Below are positions 32,271 through 40,954 of a DNA stretch of 64,000 nt, piece by piece. Location: the NCBI GenBank assembly GCA_910578115.1, contig CAJTPO010000025.1:1-64000 (forward strand), given 5' to 3'. This DNA is from an uncultured Lachnospiraceae bacterium. Lineage in GTDB: Bacteria > Bacillota > Clostridia > Lachnospirales > Lachnospiraceae. How positions within the stretch are numbered: the first letter of the stretch is position 1; each line of letters begins with the position of its first letter. Both the position numbers and the translations under genes were made by a program. Below the pieces are notes generated by a model that worked only from the letters and a program-made list of their open reading frames with translations, was not told where the DNA came from and made no database searches.

Positions 32271-34055
32271 ATGGCAAGGACTATCGGGATTGGCTGTCAG
32301 AGCTATAAAGAATTGATCGAAAATAACGCATTCTATATCGATAAGACCCTTTTCATCAAGGAATGGTGGGAGAACTTCGACAGTGTGACGCTGATCACAC
32401 GGCCCAGACGCTTTGGTAAGACTCTTAATATGAGTATGGTGGAGCAGTTCTTCTCTGTTGAATACGCAGGACGAAACGACCTGTTTGAGAATCTGAATAT
32501 ATGGAATGATGAGAAATACCGCCGGCTGCAGGGCACATACCCTGTCATCTTCATGACCTTTGCCGATATCAAGGAAACAACCTTCTCCTCAGCCAAAAAA
32601 GCTGTCTGCCGTAATATAAAAAAATTATATAATAAATATGATTTTCTGCTCGATAGTGATCATCTGAATGAAGACGAAAAAGATATGTTCCGGAAAGTTT
32701 CCCCGGAGATGGAGGACTACATTGCCGCCGATTCCATAAGGGCCTTGTCCGATTATCTGGGTCGCTATTACGGCAGGAAACCTCTTATCCTTCTGGACGA
32801 ATATGATACCCCCATGCAGGAAGCCTATGTCAATGGCTATTGGTATGAGATCGTTGCTTTTTTCAGAAGCCTGTTTAATGCCACTTTCAAAACCAATGCC
32901 TATTTCGAAAGAGCTATTCTTACCGGTATCACACGGGTCAGCAAGGAGAGTATTTTTTCCGATCTGAATAACCTGACCGTGATAACATCAACCTCAAATA
33001 AATATTCCGATTCTTTCGGTTTTACCCAGGAAGAGGTGACTGCTTCCTTATGTGAATTTGGTTTAACAGATATGGAAGCGCGTGTCAAAGACTGGTATGA
33101 CGGGTTTGCTTTTGGCCAAAAGACCGATATCTATAATCCGTGGTCGATTCTGTATTTCCTCGACGAAAAAAAGCTCGCTGCCTACTGGGCCAACACCAGC
33201 AGCAACAGTCTGGTGGGAAAGCTGATCCGGGAAGGCAGCAAAGATGTCAAGATCATTATGGAGAATCTGTTGCAGGGCGGTACACTCCGTACCAAAATAG
33301 ACGAGCAGATCGTCTTTGACCAGCTCGATCACAATGAATACGCGATCTGGAGCCTGCTGCTTGCCAGCGGATATCTGAAAGTGGAGGCGCACACCTTCGA
33401 TCCCGACACAGGCAGAGAAGAATATGCTCTCAAACTGACCAACAAGGAAGTACGCCTGATGTTCCAGAACATGATCGAGGGCTGGTTCAAAACTTATGTG
33501 CCGTCCTACAATGACTTTATCAAAGCCCTGCTGCTCCACGATAAGAAAGCCATGAACCACTACATGAACAAAGTCGCCCTTGCCACATTCAGCAATTTTG
33601 ACACAGGCAATAAGCCCTCCGAGGCTACGGAACCGGAGCGGTTCTACCACGGTTTTGTCCTCGGCCTGATGGTGGAGCTGGCTGACCGCTACACCATTAC
33701 TTCAAACCGTGAAAGCGGCTTCGGACGCTATGATGTGGTGCTGAAACCCAGGAACGTTACGACGCATACCGCTTTCTCTTCCGCTTTACCCGGCAAAGCA
33801 GGCGCAGCACATACAGTAGACAAGACCGTAAGTGCCTCGGCACACAGCAATATCCACTTTGACGATGCCATTATCATGGAATTCAAAGTCCATGACCCGG
33901 AGGATGAGTCAACCCTGCAGGATACTGTAGACGCCGCCCTCCTGCAGATCGAGGAAAAGCGCTATGCCGCAGCTCTGGAAGCCGAGGGGATTCCTTCGGA
34001 ACGTATTCGAAAATATGGATTTGCTTTTGAGGGAAAGAGGGTATTGATCGGCTGA
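32271..34055 (+). CDS. AAA-ATPase-like / PD-(D/E)XK nuclease-like protein, copy A
   Basis: A 594-residue protein of the AAA-ATPase_like (PF09820) plus PDDEXK_9 (PF08011) type, abundant in Bacteroidetes and Clostridia. The N-terminal ATPase has the P-loop-like RPRRFGKTL (GKT about 49-51) and Walker B LILLDEYDTPMQEAY. The C-terminal nuclease-like part has GFGRYDVVLKPRN and DDAIIMEFKVHD, giving the D...E-x-K core. Biological role is not established; mobile-element or defence roles have been suggested for such proteins. The first 185 and last about 870 bases are nearly identical to copy B, while the centre is diverged. Confidence 0.88.
   Translation: MARTIGIGCQSYKELIENNAFYIDKTLFIKEWWENFDSVTLITRPRRFGKTLNMSMVEQFFSVEYAGRNDLFENLNIWNDEKYRRLQGTYPVIFMTFADIKETTFSSAKKAVCRNIKKLYNKYDFLLDSDHLNEDEKDMFRKVSPEMEDYIAADSIRALSDYLGRYYGRKPLILLDEYDTPMQEAYVNGYWYEIVAFFRSLFNATFKTNAYFERAILTGITRVSKESIFSDLNNLTVITSTSNKYSDSFGFTQEEVTASLCEFGLTDMEARVKDWYDGFAFGQKTDIYNPWSILYFLDEKKLAAYWANTSSNSLVGKLIREGSKDVKIIMENLLQGGTLRTKIDEQIVFDQLDHNEYAIWSLLLASGYLKVEAHTFDPDTGREEYALKLTNKEVRLMFQNMIEGWFKTYVPSYNDFIKALLLHDKKAMNHYMNKVALATFSNFDTGNKPSEATEPERFYHGFVLGLMVELADRYTITSNRESGFGRYDVVLKPRNVTTHTAFSSALPGKAGAAHTVDKTVSASAHSNIHFDDAIIMEFKVHDPEDESTLQDTVDAALLQIEEKRYAAALEAEGIPSERIRKYGFAFEGKRVLIG
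33178..34048 (+). repeat. Long direct repeat, first copy (3' part of copy A)
   Basis: About 870 bases nearly identical to 35071-35959 in copy B; the second copy has an extra 18 bases in a short ACAGCAGAC-type repeat. A second identical block of 185 bases links 32271-32455 with 34158-34342. Confidence 0.9.
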
Positions 34056-34157
34056 TCTTTTTCAGTAGACAGATACTATTGCGCAGACAGGTGCTGTCAT
34101 ATATGATATGATCAGAAAAAGTAGACTGCATCTATTATTGAGGAAGGAGTATCTACC

Positions 34158-35993
34158 ATGGCAAGGACTATCGGGATTGGCTGTCAGAGCTATAAAGAAT
34201 TGATCGAAAATAACGCATTCTATATCGATAAGACCCTTTTCATCAAGGAATGGTGGGAGAACTTCGACAGTGTGACGCTGATCACACGGCCCAGACGCTT
34301 TGGTAAGACTCTTAATATGAGTATGGTGGAGCAGTTCTTCTCGATCGACTATGCCGGACGAAGTGACCTGTTTATACAGATGAACATATGGCGTGAGGAA
34401 AAGTACCGTAAGCTGCAGGGCACATACCCGGTGATCAGTCTCTCCTTTGCTCCTGTAAAAGGAACAAAAAGTTTTCTGGAAATGCGCAGGATGATATGCC
34501 GTCTCATTTACGAACAATACAATCGGTATAATTTTTTCTTAAATACTGAGGATTTGATGGATGAGAAAGAAAAAGCGCTTTTTAACGCGGTATCGCGGGA
34601 TATGGACGAAGATATTGCCGCCATGTCGCTGCACATGCTTTCCAAACTTTTAATGAAATATTATGGCCGGAAAGTCATCATTCTGTTAGATGAATACGAC
34701 ACGCCAATGCAGGAAGCCTACGTTAACGGATACTGGCAGGAAATCGTATCTTTTATGAGAAATCTGTTTAACGCAACCTTCAAGACAAATCCTTATCTGG
34801 ACAGGGCGATCATGACCGGCATTACACGCGTCAGTAAGGAAAGCATCTTTTCCGATCTGAACAATCTGGAAGTGGTCACGACAACTTTCAATAAATATGC
34901 CGATTCCTTCGGTTTTACACAGGAGGAAGTAGCTGCCGCTTTATGTGAATTTGCGCTTTCCACAATGGAGGAAGGCGTCCGCAACTGGTATGACGGCTTT
35001 ACTTTCGGTATGAAAACAGATATCTACAATCCCTGGTCAATTATCAATTTTCTTGATAAGCAGAAATTTGCTGCCTACTGGGCCAACACCAGCAGCAACA
35101 GTCTGGTGGGAAAGCTGATCCGGGAAGGCAGCAAAGATGTCAAGATCATTATGGAGAATCTGTTGCAGGGCGGTACGCTCCGTACCAAAATAGACGAGCA
35201 GATCGTCTTCGACCAGCTTGATCACAATGAATACGCGATCTGGAGCCTGCTGCTTGCCAGCGGATATCTGAAAGTGGAAGCACACACCTTCGACCCCGAC
35301 ACAGGCAAAGAAGAATATGCTCTCAAACTGACCAACAAGGAAGTACGCCTGATGTTCCAGAACATGATCGAGGGCTGGTTCAAAACTTATGTGCCGTCCT
35401 ACAATGACTTTATCAAAGCCCTGCTGCTCCACGATAAGAAAGCCATGAACCACTACATGAACAAAGTCGCTCTTGCCACGTTCAGTAATTTTGACACAGG
35501 CAATAAGCCCTCCGAGGCCACGGAACCGGAACGGTTCTACCATGGTTTTGTCCTCGGCCTGATGGTGGAGCTGGCTGACCGCTACACCATTACTTCAAAC
35601 CGTGAAAGCGGCTTCGGGCGATACGATGTAGTGCTGAAACCCAGGAACGTTACGACGCATACCGCTTTTTCTTCCGCTTTACCCGGTAAAGCAGGCGCAA
35701 CAGATACAGCAGACACAGCACATACAGCAGACAAGACCGTAAGTGCCTCGGCACACAGCAATATCCACTTTGACGATGCCATTATCATGGAATTCAAAGT
35801 CCATGACCCGGAGGATGAGTCAACCCTGCAGGATACTGTAGACGCCGCCCTCCTGCAGATCGAGGAAAAGCGCTATGCCGCAGCTCTGGAAGCCGAGGGG
35901 ATTCCTTCGGAGCGTATTCGGAAATATGGATTTGCTTTTGAAGGGAAGAGGGTATTGATTGGATCTCAAAGCTGTCTGACTGATGCCACGTGA
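34158..35993 (+). CDS. AAA-ATPase-like / PD-(D/E)XK nuclease-like protein, copy B
   Basis: Tandem paralogue of copy A (611 aa) with the same GGAG ribosome site and first 61 residues. The central ATPase and sensor region (about 62-304) differs at many positions, for example MNIWREEKYRKLQ and SLHMLSKLLMKYYGRK, but keeps RPRRFGKTL and LLDEYDTP. The nuclease-like C-terminus is again almost identical, with a TDTADTAHTADK insertion in a linker and a different last nine residues (SQSCLTDAT). The mosaic suggests recent duplication or gene conversion of the ends with a selected or older variable middle. Confidence 0.88.
   Translation: MARTIGIGCQSYKELIENNAFYIDKTLFIKEWWENFDSVTLITRPRRFGKTLNMSMVEQFFSIDYAGRSDLFIQMNIWREEKYRKLQGTYPVISLSFAPVKGTKSFLEMRRMICRLIYEQYNRYNFFLNTEDLMDEKEKALFNAVSRDMDEDIAAMSLHMLSKLLMKYYGRKVIILLDEYDTPMQEAYVNGYWQEIVSFMRNLFNATFKTNPYLDRAIMTGITRVSKESIFSDLNNLEVVTTTFNKYADSFGFTQEEVAAALCEFALSTMEEGVRNWYDGFTFGMKTDIYNPWSIINFLDKQKFAAYWANTSSNSLVGKLIREGSKDVKIIMENLLQGGTLRTKIDEQIVFDQLDHNEYAIWSLLLASGYLKVEAHTFDPDTGKEEYALKLTNKEVRLMFQNMIEGWFKTYVPSYNDFIKALLLHDKKAMNHYMNKVALATFSNFDTGNKPSEATEPERFYHGFVLGLMVELADRYTITSNRESGFGRYDVVLKPRNVTTHTAFSSALPGKAGATDTADTAHTADKTVSASAHSNIHFDDAIIMEFKVHDPEDESTLQDTVDAALLQIEEKRYAAALEAEGIPSERIRKYGFAFEGKRVLIGSQSCLTDAT
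35071..35959 (+). repeat. Long direct repeat, second copy (3' part of copy B)
   Basis: Matches 33178-34048 with scattered single-base differences, mostly at third codon positions, and an 18-base in-frame insertion. Such a pair could recombine and delete or fuse the two genes. Confidence 0.9.
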
Positions 35994-35996
35994 TAA

Positions 35997-36043
35997 GGGC
36001 TGTCGTGTCATTGATCTGCCATGACACAACAGCCCTCTTCTTT
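35997..36043. terminator. Terminator between copy B and the metallo-hydrolase gene
   Basis: GGGCTGT-C-GTGTCAT pairs with ATGACAC-AA-CAGCCC, followed on the plus strand by TCTTCTTT. It lies between convergent genes and could act in both directions, though the T-run is better for the plus strand. Confidence 0.6.
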
Positions 36044-36062
36044 AATCCGCAAAACAGCAGGA

Positions 36063-36899
36063 TCAACCCTTCGTCTTCCACACTCTGTCTTTCTTGTACA
36101 CGATATTGCCGACGCCGCCGTCCGCACGGCCCTTCGGTGTCAGCGTTTTCGCCAGAAACGCCTTCTCGCCCATAAAATCAAAGGGCATATCATCCGTATT
36201 CCCGGACATGATATCATCACATACCTGAATGACACCTTCGATCATATTAGCCTCGCCGTCTCCAGGCCCGTGCGACAGATATACATGATCGTATTTTCCG
36301 TCTGTCTGCTCTTTCAGCGTTTTCAGGCTCTCTTTGTACTCCTCGACATACAGGCAGTGATCGGAGAAAAGGAAAGTAAACGGATTGCAGGCATCTCCCA
36401 GCAGCAGGCTCCTCTCCTCTTTAAACAGGATCACCATCGAACCGGGCGTGTGGCCGGGACAGGCATAAGCCTCCAGTGTAAGTCCGCCCAGATCAAATGT
36501 ATCTCCATGCATAAGCGGCAGATATTCTTTCGTTCTCAGCGGAATATAGTCGCTCTCCTCGATCTTCGAAACGATCTCTTCCGGAACGTTCTGCAGAGAA
36601 CCTTTCCGGAACTCCAGATTGCTGTGCTCATCGTGAACAGCATTATCCGCCGGATTCATGTAGATCTCCGTATCAAACTCCGGCGCCCCCATCGCATGAT
36701 CCACATGTCCATGCGTCAGCAGCACGATACACGGCTTATCGGTCAAAGTTTCCACCAGCTCCCGCAGACTGCCGATACCGCTTCCGGTATCCACCAGAGC
36801 CGCTTTCTGCGTTCCCTCCGCCAGATACATCAGTTCCCCCGTAATACCATGGATCCTTGTCAAGTGTTCTGTTATTTTTTCTGACTTAAATGTTACCAT
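36063..36899 (-). CDS. Metallo-beta-lactamase-fold hydrolase
   Basis: Cytoplasmic MBL-fold hydrolase, 278 aa. The binuclear metal site shows as HGHVDH with an upstream DTGSG, a CPGHTPGS histidine, LLGDAC and a late LSHGPGD. Members of this glyoxalase II-like group hydrolyse thioesters, phosphodiesters or lactones; the substrate is not indicated. GGAGGAG lies 6-7 bases before the ATG. It stands alone on the minus strand after pgi and its terminator. Confidence 0.88.
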   Translation of the reverse strand: MVTFKSEKITEHLTRIHGITGELMYLAEGTQKAALVDTGSGIGSLRELVETLTDKPCIVLLTHGHVDHAMGAPEFDTEIYMNPADNAVHDEHSNLEFRKGSLQNVPEEIVSKIEESDYIPLRTKEYLPLMHGDTFDLGGLTLEAYACPGHTPGSMVILFKEERSLLLGDACNPFTFLFSDHCLYVEEYKESLKTLKEQTDGKYDHVYLSHGPGDGEANMIEGVIQVCDDIMSGNTDDMPFDFMGEKAFLAKTLTPKGRADGGVGNIVYKKDRVWKTKG

Positions 36900-37010
36900 G
36901 ATGCTCCTCCTTCCCTGTTACGAATATTATACTGTGCTGCGTATTCTCTTGTACAGTATCATTGCATAATGGACAATAAATGACAGTGACAACCGCCTTC
37001 CTGAAGTTGC

Positions 37011-37055
37011 AAAAGGCAGACAGCGCCCAATCAATCCACGCTGTCTGCCCTTTTT
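37011..37055 (-). terminator. Terminator of pgi
   Basis: GGCAGACAGCG pairs perfectly with CGCTGTCTGCC (11 bp), flanked by AAAA and CTTTTT so that T-runs occur in both directions. It follows the pgi stop by about 25 bases. Confidence 0.8.
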
Positions 37056-37077
37056 ATCAATCCATTCTTACCGACTT

Positions 37078-38424
37078 CTACAGTCTCTTAAGCAGTTCCT
37101 CTCTCTGCGCCTCATACCCCGGCTTGCCCAGCAGTGCGAACATGTTCTTCTTATAGCTCTCCACACCCGGCTGGTTGAACGGATTCACGCCCAGAAGGTA
37201 TCCGCTCACACCACATGCGAACTCGAAGAAATAGAACAGCTCGCCCAGATAGAACTCATTCACCTCGGGTACATTCACCATAAAGTTCGGAACCTGTCCG
37301 TCTGTGTGCGCCAGAATCGTACCGTTCATCGCACTCTTGTTGACGAAGTCCACGTTCTTGCCTGCCAGATAGTTCAGTCCGTCCAGATCCACCGGCTCTT
37401 CACCGATGATGATCTCTTCTCTGCTTGTCTCAATGTTCAGAACCGTCTCGAACATCGTTCTCGCACCGTCCTGAATAAACTGTCCCATAGAGTGCAGATC
37501 CGTGGTCAGATCAACGCTTGCCGGGAAGATACCCTTCTGATCCTTGCCCTCAGACTCACCGTAAAGCTGTTTCCACCACTCGGATACGAAATGCGCACAC
37601 GGCTCATAGTTTGCCAGGATCTCGATTCCCTTGCCTTTACGAAGCAGGATATTACGAAGCGCCGCGTATTTTACAGCGTCATTCTCTTCAAAAGGAGCTT
37701 CCAGCGCCATCTTCCGGCCTTCTGCAGCGCCTTCCATCAGCTTGTCGATATCCGCGCCGGATACTGCGATCGGAAGCAGGCCGACAGCCGTCAATACGGA
37801 GAAACGTCCGCCCACATCATCCGGCACTACGAAGCTCTCATAGCCCTCTTCATTCGCCAGATTCTTAAGCGATCCTCTCGCCTTGTCGGTGGTCGCATAG
37901 ATTCTCTTTGCTGCGCCTTCCTTGCCGTACTTCTTCTCTGCCATCTCCTTGAATACGCGGAATGCGATAGCAGGCTCCGTGGTCGTGCCGGACTTGGAGA
38001 TCATATTGATCGAGAAATCCCTGTCTCCGATGACATCGATCAGATGCTTGATATAAGTAGAGCTGATGGAATTACCAACGAAATAAATTTCCGGCGTCTT
38101 CCGGATCGACTTGTCTACTACATTATAAAAACTGTGACGAAGGAATTCGATAGCCGCTCTCGCACCCAGATAAGAACCGCCGATACCGATCACCACGAGC
38201 ACCTCTGAATCGTTCTGAATCCTGGCCGCCGCCTGTTTGATCCTTGCAAATTCTTCCTTGTCATAATTCACCGGCAGATCGATCCAGCCCAGAAAATCAT
38301 TTCCGGCCCCCGTCCTGCTCACAAGTACTTCCTTCGCATCCAGTGCCAGTTTCTTCATGGACTCCACTTCATTTTCCCCGATAAAGGAAGCTGCTCTGGA
38401 ATAATCAAATGTAACTTTGCTCAT
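37078..38424 (-). CDS. pgi: Glucose-6-phosphate isomerase
   Basis: Interconverts glucose 6-phosphate and fructose 6-phosphate. The 448-residue length and motifs match the short Firmicute Pgi form: IGIGGSYLGARAAIEF (sugar-phosphate site), the SKSGTTTEPA SIS-fold signature, GGRFSVLTAVGL, and the late FNQPGVESYKKN segment. AAGGAG lies 9 bases before the ATG. It is a single gene with its own terminator, central to the sugar pathways around it. Confidence 0.97.
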   Translation of the reverse strand: MSKVTFDYSRAASFIGENEVESMKKLALDAKEVLVSRTGAGNDFLGWIDLPVNYDKEEFARIKQAAARIQNDSEVLVVIGIGGSYLGARAAIEFLRHSFYNVVDKSIRKTPEIYFVGNSISSTYIKHLIDVIGDRDFSINMISKSGTTTEPAIAFRVFKEMAEKKYGKEGAAKRIYATTDKARGSLKNLANEEGYESFVVPDDVGGRFSVLTAVGLLPIAVSGADIDKLMEGAAEGRKMALEAPFEENDAVKYAALRNILLRKGKGIEILANYEPCAHFVSEWWKQLYGESEGKDQKGIFPASVDLTTDLHSMGQFIQDGARTMFETVLNIETSREEIIIGEEPVDLDGLNYLAGKNVDFVNKSAMNGTILAHTDGQVPNFMVNVPEVNEFYLGELFYFFEFACGVSGYLLGVNPFNQPGVESYKKNMFALLGKPGYEAQREELLKRL

Positions 38425-38499
38425 CGTTTTTCTCCTTTTCCGGCAGGCGCTGCTGCCTTTACTTTGTCATTCTAAGTGTAGCACTGCAACTATCGTATT

Positions 38500-39582
38500 T
38501 CAAGATTTTTCCTTCTCACTTACCGCATTCTCAATCAGTCCCACGATCACCCCGATAGCGTCGCGCTGGCTGCTCTTGCGCATCGCATCCACATAGGTTT
38601 TACGGTTAAAATATAACTCCTGCACCTTCTCCAGCAGCAGCTTGTTCGTCAGGTCGTCCTCGTCGATCACAATGCTGAATCCCTGCGATTCAAAAGATCT
38701 GGCGTTGAGCAGCTGGTCTCCCCTGCTGCTCGTGGAAGGCAGCGGAATGAGAATATTCGGCTTCTTCAAAGACAGCAGTTCGCTGATGGCATTGGCCCCC
38801 GCCCGGGAGATCACCATATCCGCCATGGCAAAGAGATCCTTCATCTCGGACTTGATATACTCGAACTGCTTATAACCCGGTGTGGTGAGCAGCAGATTAT
38901 CCATCTTCTCCTTACCGCACAGATGCACCACCTGAAAGTCGGTAAGCAGCTCCGGCAGTACATCCCGCACCGCCTGGTTGATGGCCGCCGAACCCTGGCT
39001 GCCGCCCACCACCATGATCACCGGCTTCGATGAATCGAAACCGCAGAGCTTATAGGCCGCCTCCCTGCTCCCCGAGGAAAGCTCCTGCCTGATGGGGGAA
39101 CCCGTCAGTACCGCCTTGCTCGGCGGCAGCTGCTGCAGCGTCTCCGGGAAATTGCAGCACACCTTCTTCGCCACCGAAATGCAGAGCTTATTCGCCAGCC
39201 CCGGCGTCATGTCGGACTCATGTATGATACACGGAATCCCCAGCGAACCCGCCGCACGCACCACGGGCACACTGACAAACCCTCCCTTGGAAAAGACCAC
39301 GTCCGGATTGATCTCTTTCAGATATTTCCGCGCTTCCCGCATTCCCTTGATCACACGGAACGGATCGGAAAAATTCTTGGGATCAAAATACCGCCTGAAT
39401 TTACCGGTCGCAATGCCGTAATAGGGAAGGTTGAAATCTTCCATTAACTTCTTTTCAATTCCATCGTAAGAACCCATATAGCTGATCTCATATCCCAGCT
39501 CCCGCAGTCTGGGAATCAGTGCCATATTAGGGGTCACATGCCCGGCAGTCCCGCCGCCGGTTAATACGATCTTCTTACCCAT
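38500..39582 (-). CDS. murG: MurG, lipid II-forming GlcNAc transferase
   Basis: Peripheral membrane glycosyltransferase (360 aa) that adds GlcNAc to undecaprenyl-diphospho-MurNAc-pentapeptide to make lipid II. N-terminal GGGTAGHVTPN (9-19), HESDMTPGLANK acceptor-side motif, GGSQGSAAIN linker, and donor-site GANAISELLSLKKP and STSSRGDQLLNA are all visible. AGGAGG lies about 10 bases before the ATG. It follows a TSCPD-domain gene by 15 bases. It is away from the usual mur/fts cluster, a layout seen in Clostridia. Confidence 0.95.
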   Translation of the reverse strand: MGKKIVLTGGGTAGHVTPNMALIPRLRELGYEISYMGSYDGIEKKLMEDFNLPYYGIATGKFRRYFDPKNFSDPFRVIKGMREARKYLKEINPDVVFSKGGFVSVPVVRAAGSLGIPCIIHESDMTPGLANKLCISVAKKVCCNFPETLQQLPPSKAVLTGSPIRQELSSGSREAAYKLCGFDSSKPVIMVVGGSQGSAAINQAVRDVLPELLTDFQVVHLCGKEKMDNLLLTTPGYKQFEYIKSEMKDLFAMADMVISRAGANAISELLSLKKPNILIPLPSTSSRGDQLLNARSFESQGFSIVIDEDDLTNKLLLEKVQELYFNRKTYVDAMRKSSQRDAIGVIVGLIENAVSEKEKS

Positions 39583-39597
39583 ATTGAAAGAAACCTC

Positions 39598-39840
39598 CTA
39601 ATTATCCAGGATCTCCTGCAATGCGCATGCCAGCTGATCAGGACAGGAAGTATTCTTGACCCCGCACTTGATACCGCGAAGCTTGCCAATGGCATCCTTA
39701 ATCTCCATACCTGCCACCAGGCTGGAAATACCCTGCAGATTGCCGTTGCATCCCCCTGTAAATTTCACCGATTTGATCACGCTTCCTTCCACTTCTACGT
39801 CAATAGCTTTCGAACATACACCTTTAGGTTGATAAACCAT
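39598..39840 (-). CDS. TSCPD-domain protein
   Basis: An 80-residue protein named for its C-terminal NTSCPDQLACAL motif, with further cysteines in GVCSKAI, GGCNGN and IKCG. This matches the small stand-alone TSCPD proteins of Firmicutes (TIGR03905 type); the same domain occurs at the end of some ribonucleotide reductases. The cysteines may bind metal. GGAGAGG lies just before the ATG. Upstream partner of murG in a two-gene unit; function unknown. Confidence 0.85.
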   Translation of the reverse strand: MVYQPKGVCSKAIDVEVEGSVIKSVKFTGGCNGNLQGISSLVAGMEIKDAIGKLRGIKCGVKNTSCPDQLACALQEILDN

Positions 39841-40020
39841 TTCTGTCCTCTCCTTTTCCCTTAAAAATCATAATCCATTGGTATTTTAATAAAATATTAA
39901 ACTTTTATTATTTTACCACATTTCTCCTGCTATTGCCAATATATAACAGATCCTGCATCTTCCGCATAATATGGCTTTATTTGTCGATGCCTTACAGCTT
40001 CTGCCTTCCGCTTTTTCCGT

Positions 40021-40026
40021 TATAAT
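40021..40026 (+). promoter_or_regulatory. Possible -10 of the following membrane-protein gene
   Basis: A perfect TATAAT lies 110 bases before the start at 40136, but no good -35 is present. Nothing else was seen in 39841-40135. Confidence 0.3.
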
Positions 40027-40135
40027 AAAGTGAGAAAAACATCAGGGAACCAGGAACGCAGAAGAACAGGGTATTCTCCATACGGATCCATGAAATGTCA
40101 ATCCACTATATTGATTGTGAAAGGTGTGATACAGC

Positions 40136-40900
40136 ATGCTTAACTTGATTTTTCTACATAAAAATTACATCATTGCAATGTTAGTATTTCTTTTTTTAAG
40201 TATCATATGCCAGATTACGCTTGGAGTGATATATCATAAGCTGATCTGGGAAACCGAACATATGTCCTCAACTACCAACAAATCCCTGCAGCAGCTCAAA
40301 CTTAAATTTTCCGGCTGCCGCAAGATCAATGAAAAGGTATCCAATGTCCCCATTTTTGTGGACAGGTTTATCAGCCGCATTAAGATCGGCGGACTGCCCC
40401 TTTCCCTGTTAAAACATCTCTCCGGCCAGTTAATGCTCCTCTCGGTGTTGATCGCCGGCATCGGGGCATGTATGGGAATCGTGAATAATGAAAGTTTTAT
40501 CAGTATCGCACCATTTTATGCAATCAGCTTTCTCGGACTCTACTGTTACTTTGCCGTTTCCTCCCTGGTCGACATTCCCGGCAGGATCAAGATCCTGCAC
40601 ATCAATCTAGTGGATTATCTGGAAAATCATCTTGCCAGCCGTCTGGAGCAGGCCGAGCTGGACATGCAGCTGATCCAGCCGGAGCAAAAAGAGACGACCC
40701 GGACTATAAGAACTGCTGCCGGCAGTCCCACACCTGCCGGTACAGACTTAAATACAGGAAGCAGCGCAGCTGTAAATGCAGGTATGAATACAGATATCCC
40801 TACAGACGCAAACCCCGGCGTGGATGCACAGGAGACTTTCACTTTCTCGAAAGATGAAGCCGAAGAACTGGAACATTTACTGAAAGAACTCCTGTTATAA
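40136..40900 (+). CDS. Membrane protein of unknown function
   Basis: A 254-residue protein with three membrane helices (about 11-33, 96-115 and 122-143) and a basic loop containing NKSLQQLKLKFSGCRKI. The C-terminal third is a Thr/Ala/Asn/Asp-rich low-complexity tail ending in an acidic helix (FSKDEAEELEHLLKELLL) that could bind another protein. AAAGGTG lies upstream of the ATG. Flanked by convergent and divergent genes, so a single-gene unit. I do not recognise a family. Confidence 0.75.
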   Translation: MLNLIFLHKNYIIAMLVFLFLSIICQITLGVIYHKLIWETEHMSSTTNKSLQQLKLKFSGCRKINEKVSNVPIFVDRFISRIKIGGLPLSLLKHLSGQLMLLSVLIAGIGACMGIVNNESFISIAPFYAISFLGLYCYFAVSSLVDIPGRIKILHINLVDYLENHLASRLEQAELDMQLIQPEQKETTRTIRTAAGSPTPAGTDLNTGSSAAVNAGMNTDIPTDANPGVDAQETFTFSKDEAEELEHLLKELLL

Positions 40901-40921
40901 TTCTCCTGACCCTTCTTACAC

Positions 40922-40953
40922 AAAAATCCGGCGCATTTTTTCGCCGGATTTTT
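40922..40953. terminator. Bidirectional terminator
   Basis: AAAAATCCGGCG and CGCCGGATTTTT form a perfect 12-bp stem with T-runs on both strands. It ends the membrane-protein gene (plus) and the seven-gene glycan operon (minus), whose last stop is two bases away. Confidence 0.9.
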
Positions 40954-40954
40954 G

